Positions 13,787 to 21,867 of a DNA stretch of 35,283 nt are shown here, one piece after another. The stretch covers positions 1 to 35,283 of the forward strand of contig JAGDBD010000121.1 of assembly GCA_017959225.1 (NCBI GenBank). Reading direction: 5' to 3'. The DNA comes from Fibrobacter sp. Its GTDB lineage: Bacteria > Fibrobacterota > Fibrobacteria > Fibrobacterales > Fibrobacteraceae. Both the position numbers and the translations under genes were made by a program. Below the pieces are notes generated by a model that saw only the letters and a list, made by a program, of their open reading frames with translations, made no database searches and was not told the origin of the DNA. The number at the start of each line of letters is the position of its first letter. Positions within the stretch are counted from its first letter, which is position 1.

Positions 13787-15046
13787 ATGCAAAGAAAAAA
13801 ATTGGAAAACCGCGGTTCCTGGAGCCGCAAACCGGAAAAATCCAAAGAAGAAGAAACCGTCAAAAAAACGCTCGGTCCTGTTCCCACCGATTTGGAAGGT
13901 AAAAAAGCTTATCTTGAACAGTGGGCTCTCGACAACCGCATTCCGGGAAAAATTCAAAGCTGGTACAGCGTCCCGTCCAAGTCCGAAACCAGCGACTGGC
14001 GCATTCGCACGCAGAACCTGACAAAGACGAACCGGGTCCTTTCCTTGGAAGGGCCTTACAAAGGCGCCAAGCCTCCCAAGCTGATTCTTGAAATCGATGC
14101 GCAAATTCGAAAACCGCACCTGCAAAAATTCCGCAAGTCCATTTTGCAGATTTGGTTCCGCTCCACTGGCGATGGCCGCTACGGCATCGCCGTGCAAAAC
14201 ATTCTCCATACTGCTGAAGCAGCCCGCGAATTCAAAACGTTCCTTAACTATTTGCAGCACGAACACGCAAACGAAATTCTCTGCTGTCACCAGATGCAGG
14301 TGCGCCCGGTCCAGGTCTTTGACCCCGCCCATCCAACTCCGGGCTCCCACATATCGCTTCACAAAGGCTTCGGCAGCGATTACCTTCCCATTGCCGGAAC
14401 CGGTAAGTCGTACAACATCATCGATTGGACGCCTCTTGCCAAAGAGCCTTGGATCGGACTCCCCAAGCGCATCCGTGAAGCGATTCACCCGTCCAAAGAC
14501 GACAAATTCCTCGAATGTTTCGCAGGCACTGGGTACATCGCAGAATCCCTTTCGCCCTATTTTGACACATGCTTTGCCGTGGACTCCCGTAAGGTTTCCC
14601 GTCAAACGCCGAACGTGCGCTACATTCAATCCGCAATAGACAAAGAATTTTTCCCAAAATTCTTCAGCGGAAAAAATAAAGAAGGAAAATGGACTGTCTA
14701 CTTGGATCCTCCCGAAGGCAAATCCCTTTCCGGAAACGTCATTCCGACTCTCGCTTCTTACGGCCCGGAACGCATTCTGCTGAATTCTTCCAACTTGACC
14801 GTCGCCACCATGGAAATCAAACGGTTCCGTCGCGAAGGTTACATGCTTCGTAAAATCATCCCGATCGATATTGAACCGGGAAGCGACATGTTCCAGGTCC
14901 TCTTCCTTTTCGTTCCGGACCGTGCCGGGCTTCTCGGACGCCATGAAGAGCGCAAGGCCAAGGTGATCAAACACCGCGAAAATCAGAATTTCCACGGTGA
15001 AGAACCCTCGGAAACGGTGCATTTTACCCAAAAGCGCCGCCGTTAA
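13787..15046 (+). CDS. TrmA/RlmD-like RNA methyltransferase homologue, catalytic residues replaced
   Basis: This 419-residue protein has a basic N-terminus and a C-terminal SAM-binding Rossmann domain. Motif I is LECFAGTGYIAESLS (242-256), and the acidic post-I residue is in AVDSRK. The LDPPEGK motif (306-312) aligns with the DPxR/DPPR motif of m5U methyltransferases. In that family a Cys in SCNP attacks uracil and a Glu in H-x-E acts as base. Here the aligned segments are NSSN (Ser335) and MFQV (Gln370), so both residues appear to be missing. No TRAM domain is seen. It lies 12 nt after the primase-helicase gene and is probably co-transcribed. It may be a binding protein or act on another substrate. 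Confidence 0.7.
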   Translation: MQRKKLENRGSWSRKPEKSKEEETVKKTLGPVPTDLEGKKAYLEQWALDNRIPGKIQSWYSVPSKSETSDWRIRTQNLTKTNRVLSLEGPYKGAKPPKLILEIDAQIRKPHLQKFRKSILQIWFRSTGDGRYGIAVQNILHTAEAAREFKTFLNYLQHEHANEILCCHQMQVRPVQVFDPAHPTPGSHISLHKGFGSDYLPIAGTGKSYNIIDWTPLAKEPWIGLPKRIREAIHPSKDDKFLECFAGTGYIAESLSPYFDTCFAVDSRKVSRQTPNVRYIQSAIDKEFFPKFFSGKNKEGKWTVYLDPPEGKSLSGNVIPTLASYGPERILLNSSNLTVATMEIKRFRREGYMLRKIIPIDIEPGSDMFQVLFLFVPDRAGLLGRHEERKAKVIKHRENQNFHGEEPSETVHFTQKRRR

Positions 15047-15078
15047 GAATACCCATCCCGGATAAAAAGGTTAAATTG

Positions 15079-16248
15079 ATGAATATGAGGCACATTAAAA
15101 GCATTTCTATTGCTCTCGGCCTTGCCGCTCTCGCAGCAAGCGCCTATTTCGTCAAAGAAGGGGATACCCTTTGGGATATTTCTGCGGAATATCTGAACGA
15201 TCCGTTTGCTTGGCCCGACCTTTGGGAAAATAACCAGCACATTCAGGATCCGCACTGGATTTATCCGGGAGACTCCATCTATTTAGGGGAAAAGGATTCT
15301 TCTGTAAAACCCGCTCCGAAAAAATCCGCTCCTTGCGCAACGGCAAAGCCGGATTCTACGCTTCCCAAGGGAGTTTCGGTCCCAAGCGGCTGCGCCGGCA
15401 ACGAAAATAAGAACTTCACGAACATGCTCGGCAAGCTTGCAAACGATACCGCGCATCAAAAGAAGAAGCCTTCCAAGCCGAGTGGAACATCCTATTACTA
15501 TTCCCAACGCGCTGAGCCGAAGACATTTAACGGCTTCTACCAGGTTCTTGCCCCCATCGCAACGACTCCGGAAGCGATTCGAAACGACAAAAACTGGCTA
15601 TCGATCCGCTCGGGCGAAAAGCATGAACCTCTCGTCCATACCGCCGAAAAGGAAGTCGTCATCGGAATCGGTTTAAATACGGAACAGAAGGCTCACGTCG
15701 GTGACATGGTGGAAATCTGGGACGCCCACCGCGCAAGCCTGCCTGCCACAAAGACCCGCAAAGAAGAAAAGGGAGCCATTCTCCGTTATTCGGGCCTTGC
15801 TCGCATCACGGATGTGGGCGATACCCTTTCCCGAGCGGTCATTTTGCAGACCATGCGTGAAATCAAAATGGAATCTGCCAAGGCTCGCATCCAAAAGCCT
15901 TTCGAACCGATTAACGTCAGCGGTTACGATACGGTCAAGACGGTTGCCGTCAAGGATATGGCCATTGTACGCTATTCCTTGGAAAAGAACCAGGTCGTCG
16001 GTCCCTATGGTTATGTTTTAATCGATCAGGGATCGGAAAACGGTTATTCCCTGGGTGACGGCGTCGCCATTTGGGAACGGGACCGCTCCGATGCGCTCAT
16101 TCCGCCGCGTCTTCTCGCCCGCGGAATCGTGACGACCTTGAATGCAAAACAAGCTGTAATCCTTGTACGCGAATCTTACTACGGAGATCGCCGAATCGAT
16201 TTCGGCAGTCTCGTTTCCATTACGCACAAGGCGAACCTCGTCAAATGA
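15079..16248 (+). CDS. Exported LysM-domain protein
   Basis: This 389-residue protein has a signal peptide (about 1-22) followed at once by one LysM domain (about 23-72), with the typical V-x-x-G-DTLWDIS start and the IYPGDSIYL end. LysM binds N-acetylglucosamine polymers such as peptidoglycan. A Lys/Pro/Ser-rich linker (about 75-140) leads to a C-terminal region rich in beta strands with repeated small domains (150-389), function unknown. The ATG at 15079 is preceded by AAAGG at an 8-nt spacing, so the in-frame TTG at 15076 is not used. The stop overlaps the next small gene (ATGA). Confidence 0.85.
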   Translation: MNMRHIKSISIALGLAALAASAYFVKEGDTLWDISAEYLNDPFAWPDLWENNQHIQDPHWIYPGDSIYLGEKDSSVKPAPKKSAPCATAKPDSTLPKGVSVPSGCAGNENKNFTNMLGKLANDTAHQKKKPSKPSGTSYYYSQRAEPKTFNGFYQVLAPIATTPEAIRNDKNWLSIRSGEKHEPLVHTAEKEVVIGIGLNTEQKAHVGDMVEIWDAHRASLPATKTRKEEKGAILRYSGLARITDVGDTLSRAVILQTMREIKMESAKARIQKPFEPINVSGYDTVKTVAVKDMAIVRYSLEKNQVVGPYGYVLIDQGSENGYSLGDGVAIWERDRSDALIPPRLLARGIVTTLNAKQAVILVRESYYGDRRIDFGSLVSITHKANLVK

Positions 16249-16409
16249 AATTCCGGCTACTGATGTGCTGCGCCTGGGTTCTTGCGATCCTTGTCGCAGT
16301 GCTTCTCGCTTTTGCAATTCTCTGCGTCGTGGAACCTTCCGCCGCAAACAAAATTGCAGAAGTCCTTGGACCGGACAAGCTTTCTAGGCTCGTTCGAATC
16401 CTGTATTAA
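16245..16409 (+). CDS. 54-residue single-pass membrane protein
   Basis: This small gene starts within an ATGA overlap with the LysM gene stop and ends 16 nt before the histidine kinase start, so it sits exactly in an operon slot. The protein has a basic start (MKFRLLMCC), one strongly hydrophobic helix (about 10-29) and a short amphipathic tail ending RLVRILY. No family is recognised. It could be a small regulator or subunit for the LysM protein or the kinase; this is inference from position only. Confidence 0.65.
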   Translation: MKFRLLMCCAWVLAILVAVLLAFAILCVVEPSAANKIAEVLGPDKLSRLVRILY

Positions 16410-16425
16410 TTTTTCAAAGGATACC

Positions 16426-18474
16426 GTGAAACTTCCGAAGAACAATCGCATATTCATTGCGCTCTTTTTCTGCGGGATCATCATTCCGACGGCTACCCTT
16501 GCATTTCTCAGTTTTCGAAACGTCCAAAGCGAGCGTCTGCTGGCCGAAAAAAATTTCGAAGACGCTCAAAATTCTTTTTCGAAACAAACCATCCAGACCA
16601 TTCTCGACGAACAAACCGAGATATTAAAAGAAACCCGTACCGCTTCCCAGTTCCTTTACGAACAGCCCCAAAAGCTTCTTGAATTCGGCAACGCAGTCTC
16701 TTTCAAAAATGTGCAGGGCATTGGCGCGATCTTTTTGTTCAACGACAACCGCCTTGTATTTCCGAGCATTTCGATTCACACCAAATCCGCAAACCTCGAT
16801 CCACCGACCACAGTCCCCGGATCAATCGAAAAGGAACTGCTTCGGGCAGAAATTTCGGAGCGCGGTCCCGACAAAATCAAGCTCGCCCGTTCCGCGCTTT
16901 TAATGCGCGCACCTTTTATTTCGGGGCAAGACAACATTCTGAATCTTCTCGGCCTGTTGCGCTTGCATTACCGCGAAAAACATTACGACGAAGCCTTGAA
17001 CATTATCGACGCGTTGGAACGTCACACGGGCTCCCGCGGATACCTTTCCAACAGCCTCATCGAATCGCTCCGCTATCTGAAATTTGAAATTTTCGTGGAA
17101 CAGAAAAAAAATTCCCAGGCAGAAAATTACTGCCTAACCCTTTTTTCGGAATTTTTGGAAGGGCATTCCATGCAAGACATCGGGAGCGCAAGATTCTTCT
17201 TTGACAATGCCTTAAGTCAAATTCTTTCCTTCGAAGATCTTTCCAAAGAAAAGCGCGACGCCTTCTGGAACTTGCGAGAAAACTTGAACCGTCAGCTGGA
17301 ACACGCTGAAGCCTACGCCGCTCACGAAGATTTTTTGCAACGTTTCGCCAATGAAAACATTCCTTCCAAAAGCGGAATCTTTTATAAAAAAGACGGTTCC
17401 GCTCTGTTCTTCCGCATGACATATCCTTGGCTTTCCGGGGACCAGGTCGTTATCGGAATGGTGGACGCAGAATCCTATCAAAAACGGATCCGTGAAAAAC
17501 TGAGCAACGTGGCCCGCGAATGGAAAAACGTTTCCTATTCGATTTCCGACAGCAGGGATTCTTTGATTTTTGGAAAGATCCCTGGGAAAACGGCGACGAT
17601 TTCAAAGCAGTTCGATCTGGGCGAAGGTTTGGGTTGGTCACTAACTCTTTACAAGCGCGATACGCAGGAACTTTACAGTGAAGCCCGTCACAAAATGTTT
17701 TTGCTTTCGGGCCTTGTGGCATTTTCGCTTTTGACCGTTTTACTCGGTTCCTTCTTCATTTTGAAGTCCATTTCGCAGGAACGCAAACTGATCATGATGA
17801 AGACGAACTTCCTTTCGTCGGTTTCCCACGAGCTTAAAACGCCGCTGACTTCCATCAAAATGTTTGCCGAAATGATTTCCAACGGTCGCGTTCAAAAAAT
17901 CGAGAAGTGCCAGGAATATTCCAAGCTCATCGGTAAAGAATCCACCCGTCTCGAAAACTTGATCGCCGCCATTCTGAACTATACTCGCATGGAAACTGGA
18001 AAGCAGGTTTTCCATTGGGAAAAGCTCGATCTGTCGGACTGCGTCAGCCGAGTTTTCGATGCGGTGCTCGACATTGCAGACAACCGCGGCATCACCATGA
18101 CCAAGGAACTCGCTCCGGGCTGTTTTGTCATGGGCGATAACACCGCATTATACAGTTTGGCACAGGGTCTGATCGAAAACGCGATCAAGTACACCAATCC
18201 ACCGGGAAAAGTGCACATTCGCGTTGTCGAAGAAAATGAAAAAATCGTATTTTCGGTAACGGACACAGGCATTGGAATCGCCTCGTCCGAGCAAAAGAAT
18301 ATTTTTAACGACTTCTATCGCGTGGGTGACGAAATGACCCGCAGTACAAAGGGATCCGGCCTTGGACTTGCGATTGTCAAACGCGTGGCAGAAGCTCATA
18401 AAGCAAGCATTTCCGTGCAAAGTCGCCGGGGCGAAGGTTCGACTTTTACGGTAAGGCTTAAAAAGGCGGAATAG
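16426..18474 (+). CDS. Membrane sensor histidine kinase with large extracytoplasmic domain
   Basis: This 682-residue protein has TM1 (about 9-30), a large extracytoplasmic part (about 31-423) and TM2 (about 424-447). A HisKA domain follows with phospho-acceptor His468 in SHELKTPLTS, then an HATPase domain with NAIKYTN, DTGIGI and GSGLGLAI. The sensor part is mainly helical, and about 175-270 looks TPR-like (for example REKHYDEALNIIDALE), which is unusual for a kinase input. The GTG at 16426 with AAAGGA just upstream is chosen; longer frames run back over the small membrane gene. It is paired with the regulator 3 nt downstream. The signal is probably an envelope or peptidoglycan cue, inferred from the LysM neighbour. 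Confidence 0.9.
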   Translation: MKLPKNNRIFIALFFCGIIIPTATLAFLSFRNVQSERLLAEKNFEDAQNSFSKQTIQTILDEQTEILKETRTASQFLYEQPQKLLEFGNAVSFKNVQGIGAIFLFNDNRLVFPSISIHTKSANLDPPTTVPGSIEKELLRAEISERGPDKIKLARSALLMRAPFISGQDNILNLLGLLRLHYREKHYDEALNIIDALERHTGSRGYLSNSLIESLRYLKFEIFVEQKKNSQAENYCLTLFSEFLEGHSMQDIGSARFFFDNALSQILSFEDLSKEKRDAFWNLRENLNRQLEHAEAYAAHEDFLQRFANENIPSKSGIFYKKDGSALFFRMTYPWLSGDQVVIGMVDAESYQKRIREKLSNVAREWKNVSYSISDSRDSLIFGKIPGKTATISKQFDLGEGLGWSLTLYKRDTQELYSEARHKMFLLSGLVAFSLLTVLLGSFFILKSISQERKLIMMKTNFLSSVSHELKTPLTSIKMFAEMISNGRVQKIEKCQEYSKLIGKESTRLENLIAAILNYTRMETGKQVFHWEKLDLSDCVSRVFDAVLDIADNRGITMTKELAPGCFVMGDNTALYSLAQGLIENAIKYTNPPGKVHIRVVEENEKIVFSVTDTGIGIASSEQKNIFNDFYRVGDEMTRSTKGSGLGLAIVKRVAEAHKASISVQSRRGEGSTFTVRLKKAE

Positions 18475-18477
18475 GTC

Positions 18478-19200
18478 ATGGAAAGCAATAAAATTTTGAT
18501 CGTTGAAGACGAAGAGATCATCCGGCTCGGGCTCAAGGACAACTTTGAACTCGAAAATTACATCGTGGAAACCGCCGGAGACGGTGACGAAGCCATCGAA
18601 AAAGCAGACACGTTCCTGCCGGACCTCGTCATTCTCGACTTGATGATTCCGAAAAAGAGCGGCTTTGAAGTCTGCCGCTATATCCGCAAAAAACACCCGG
18701 ATACCTTTATCATCATGCTCACCGCCAAAACCGAAGAAACCTCCAAGGTTACAGGCCTTGAAATGGGCGCGGACGATTACGTGACCAAGCCGTTCTCGAT
18801 TTTGGAACTCTTGGCCCGTGTAAAGGCATTCCTCCGTCGAGGCCCACGTACCGGTGGATTTTCTAACGCAAGTCCTGTCGAAGTTTCGAATTCGGACATT
18901 GTGGACTTTAAAGGCATCCATTTGGACTTCAAAAAATATGAAGCGAGCAAAAACGGCGTCGCACTTGAAATGTCCGCCCGCGAATTCCAGATTCTCAAAT
19001 ATTTTTGGAACAAACGGGGCGAAGTCGTTCTCCGGGAAGATCTCCTGCAAGATATCTGGGGTTATACTCCGGACAACATGCCGTCCACCCGTACTATCGA
19101 CAATCACATTGTGAACTTGCGCAAAAAATTAGAAGACGATCAGGCCAATCCGAAGATCATTCTTTCGATCCGCGGAGCCGGTTACAAATTCGACGTGTAA
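18478..19200 (+). CDS. OmpR/PhoB-family response regulator
   Basis: This 240-residue regulator has a receiver domain (1-120) and a winged-helix DNA-binding domain (about 140-238). The phospho-acceptor is Asp54 in LVILDLMIP, with the acidic pocket in VEDEE near the N-terminus, the Thr-Ala-Lys switch and the KPFSILELLARV segment. The output domain ends with RTIDNHIVNLRKKLE and IRGAGYKF, typical of OmpR-type regulators. It begins 3 nt after the kinase stop, so the two are a cognate pair. Targets are unknown, but the same operon is a natural candidate. Confidence 0.95.
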   Translation: MESNKILIVEDEEIIRLGLKDNFELENYIVETAGDGDEAIEKADTFLPDLVILDLMIPKKSGFEVCRYIRKKHPDTFIIMLTAKTEETSKVTGLEMGADDYVTKPFSILELLARVKAFLRRGPRTGGFSNASPVEVSNSDIVDFKGIHLDFKKYEASKNGVALEMSAREFQILKYFWNKRGEVVLREDLLQDIWGYTPDNMPSTRTIDNHIVNLRKKLEDDQANPKIILSIRGAGYKFDV

Positions 19201-19201
19201 A

Positions 19202-21712
19202 ATGAAACAGTTGCGGCTCTCTACACTTTTGTTTTACGTGTGCGCCTTTTGTTCTTTGGCGTTTTCTTCGCGTATGGACATGGAGTTGTACGAAGCCGTT
19301 TACCAGTTCGAACTGAAAGGCAATTTTGCAGACGCTCAAGATCTTCTTTCCCGTATTTCCCTTGAAGGCGATGAAGAAGATAAAAGCAAAGCGTTCTTTT
19401 TGCTAGGAAAAATTCAGGAAGTTTCGGAAAACCCGCAGACCGCCGTATTCTATTACCGGCAAGCGCTTGCAAATCCCAACAACGTCCAGGAAGCCTACTT
19501 CTTAGCGAGCCGGATTGCAACACTCGATTCTAACCCGGAACGGATCGTTCTCAACCGCACCAAATTTTCCGCTCCCATCCGCAAAACCTTTGCAAGCTGC
19601 GCACCGTCCATTCTTCTGGTCAACAATCAAATCTACAGCTTACACGAAGAAAAGTTTATCCCGGTTCCCCTTTATATTCCCGCAGATTCAAAAATTTTTT
19701 CCATCACGTATCAAGGAATCTGGTATTCTTCCAATCGCGGAAGCATTTTGCATTTTCAATCCAAAGATTCCAAGCAGCCGGTACACTCTTACCCCTTTGA
19801 CTCTCCTATTGAAAACGTTCTCCCCATTCCGGGCCTCGGCGCCATGGTGATGACTGAAAAGGATTTTGCTTTTGCCGGAAGTGAAGGGATCCGCTTTGCC
19901 GTAGAAAATCGTTACCGCGGATGCACCCCTGTGGGGCTTTACACACCGCGCAACGAACTGGTGCTCAACTGCCAAGACAACGCTCTGCATCTGCTGAATG
20001 CAGAAAACGGCGAAGAAACCCAGACTCTTCCTCTAATCGATCCGATTCGCGAAGCCATTTTAACCGACAACGGAATTTACGCCTCGTCTTCTAACGCATT
20101 CTGGTACTTCCGTCCCCAGACAAGCCAAAGCTATCTGTGGGAAAATTCCGGAAACCCCATTGAAGACGCAACCTTCTTTGGGAAAAAATTGGCAGTCCTG
20201 GAAAGCGGAGGTTCGTTAAAACTTTTAGAACCGGAAACCGGTACAGAAAGCGCCCATGCAACCGTCGATGGAGAATCTCTTTTTGAAATTGCGAAAGGCG
20301 CTTTAGGCGTATTTTCTCAAGAAGGGGCGCTGACCGTTCTCGATACAAACCTGCGCACCCTTTGGCGTTATCATTTTGGAAAGCCTCTCATTGCGAAGCC
20401 TCTTAAAAGTCAAGGACAAGTCTTTTTACCTTTCGAAAACAACGAACTCGTCACAATCAGCGCTTTGCACTACGGAATGAAGCCGATCCTTTCCCAAACA
20501 TTTTCTAGCAAAGCTTCCGCCGAAATGTCTGCCGGAAACTGGCAAAAGGCTTTGCAGTTTGTAGATTCCGCAGCCGCCCTCGAACCCGGAAATCCCACAG
20601 CAAGCTATCTACGGGCGGTTTACATGGAGCAGATCGGAGCGGACGAAAAGTCTAGAGCTTCCGCCTGGGCAAGCGCCGTGCGAAACTCTTACGGGAACGA
20701 CAAAGCGGCAGAAGGGATTCTTTCCCACTATGCAAAAATCATCGGGGCATCCTATGTGCACTTTTTGCCACTTTCCCCGCGAACCCTTTACCCGAACCTC
20801 TTTAGCGCAGGCCATAACCTTTTTACCGTAGATCCGGCAGCCCAAACGTTGCTTTCCCTTGACCCTTCCACAGGCGAAATCCGGTGGAGCAAAAAGCTCG
20901 GCGCTCTCGAAACAAGCCCCGTTCTTTCAAACGATGCGTCCCACCTTGCTATTGCAAGCGGCTTCCGTGTAGATATCCACGATCTCAATCAAAATGGAAA
21001 AACTCATTTCAGCGAACTCCCGGGAAAGCCTTTCCAAATCAAATTTTCAAACGACGCTGTCTTCATTTCTACCTGGAACGGTTACCTGATCAAATTGCTT
21101 GCGCCCAATTACCGAATCGCCTGGGCAAGAAAGCTTTTCAATCTTCCATTCCTCTTTGATATTTCCAAGTCTTCTATCGCCGTAGCAAGCCTAGAAGGTT
21201 CTCTTGGATTCGTTAGCGATATGACCGGTCAAAATGCGCTGCCCATGACTAGTGCCGGTGCAAACATTTCCGTGATGGAAGTTTCCGACAGCCTTCTCGC
21301 CGTAGGAACGGACCAAAGCGAAATCCGCATTTACGACCAAAAAACAAACTCGCTCCAGCTCACACTCCCAACGAGTTCGAACATTCTCTCTCTCAAGTGG
21401 TTAAACATCGGCAATTCCAAATATTTGCTCGCCGGCTTAAGCGATCAAAAAATTTGCCTATACGGTCTAACTTCCAAAGAGCCGCTGTGGACCTATGCCG
21501 GTGAAAATTCCATTTATACGACCCCCGTCGTCAAAGGGAACAGCCTTTACATCGATCAAAAATCCTATGTCGCAAAGATTTCCCTTTCCAAAGGCACTCT
21601 GGAAAAGCGCTTCCCCACACCGGGCGGTTCCGGGACTCCTTTCATTTTAGACAATACTCTTTTCTGCGCTTCCCCCAAACGCTTGCTGTATGCGTTCCCT
21701 TTGGGAAAATAG
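19202..21712 (+). CDS. Exported TPR / PQQ-like beta-propeller protein
   Basis: This 836-residue protein begins one base after the regulator stop. It has a signal peptide (about 1-22) and a TPR-like helical part (about 30-110, with KAFFLLGKIQEVSENPQTAVFYYRQAL split across two helices). A long repetitive beta region follows, with propeller-type repeats such as PSTGEIRWSKKLG and TSKEPLWTYAG, the style of BamB and other PQQ-like propellers. A second TPR-like stretch (about 435-500) lies between two propeller halves. It probably acts as a periplasmic scaffold or sensor partner. Its place at the end of the LysM-kinase-regulator operon suggests a role in the same sensing pathway. There is no recognised catalytic site. 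Confidence 0.8.
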   Translation: MKQLRLSTLLFYVCAFCSLAFSSRMDMELYEAVYQFELKGNFADAQDLLSRISLEGDEEDKSKAFFLLGKIQEVSENPQTAVFYYRQALANPNNVQEAYFLASRIATLDSNPERIVLNRTKFSAPIRKTFASCAPSILLVNNQIYSLHEEKFIPVPLYIPADSKIFSITYQGIWYSSNRGSILHFQSKDSKQPVHSYPFDSPIENVLPIPGLGAMVMTEKDFAFAGSEGIRFAVENRYRGCTPVGLYTPRNELVLNCQDNALHLLNAENGEETQTLPLIDPIREAILTDNGIYASSSNAFWYFRPQTSQSYLWENSGNPIEDATFFGKKLAVLESGGSLKLLEPETGTESAHATVDGESLFEIAKGALGVFSQEGALTVLDTNLRTLWRYHFGKPLIAKPLKSQGQVFLPFENNELVTISALHYGMKPILSQTFSSKASAEMSAGNWQKALQFVDSAAALEPGNPTASYLRAVYMEQIGADEKSRASAWASAVRNSYGNDKAAEGILSHYAKIIGASYVHFLPLSPRTLYPNLFSAGHNLFTVDPAAQTLLSLDPSTGEIRWSKKLGALETSPVLSNDASHLAIASGFRVDIHDLNQNGKTHFSELPGKPFQIKFSNDAVFISTWNGYLIKLLAPNYRIAWARKLFNLPFLFDISKSSIAVASLEGSLGFVSDMTGQNALPMTSAGANISVMEVSDSLLAVGTDQSEIRIYDQKTNSLQLTLPTSSNILSLKWLNIGNSKYLLAGLSDQKICLYGLTSKEPLWTYAGENSIYTTPVVKGNSLYIDQKSYVAKISLSKGTLEKRFPTPGGSGTPFILDNTLFCASPKRLLYAFPLGK

Positions 21713-21867
21713 GTCCCGATAAATTACCGAAAACGGCACTTTTTTGCAAACAATAACTTACATTTTCCTTTTTTTTACTCAAAAATTTTCCCCAAGTCCC
21801 TGAACTTTCTGTAAATTTAGAGAAGTTATACCTTAGATAAGACAGTTTTAAAAGGGCGGATAGTTCT

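Noticed and set aside
13781..15031. 416-codon minus-strand frame opposite the methyltransferase-like gene
   Set aside because: The plus-strand frame has clear SAM-binding motifs. The antisense product has no recognisable motif and arises from codon bias.
12035..15046. Prophage or integrated plasmid segment
   Set aside because: Despite the replication-like protein there is no integrase, terminase, structural gene, attachment-site repeat or visible composition change at the borders.
18148..19107. 319-codon minus-strand frame across the kinase-regulator junction
   Set aside because: It overlaps two well-identified genes and shows no motif or start signal of its own.
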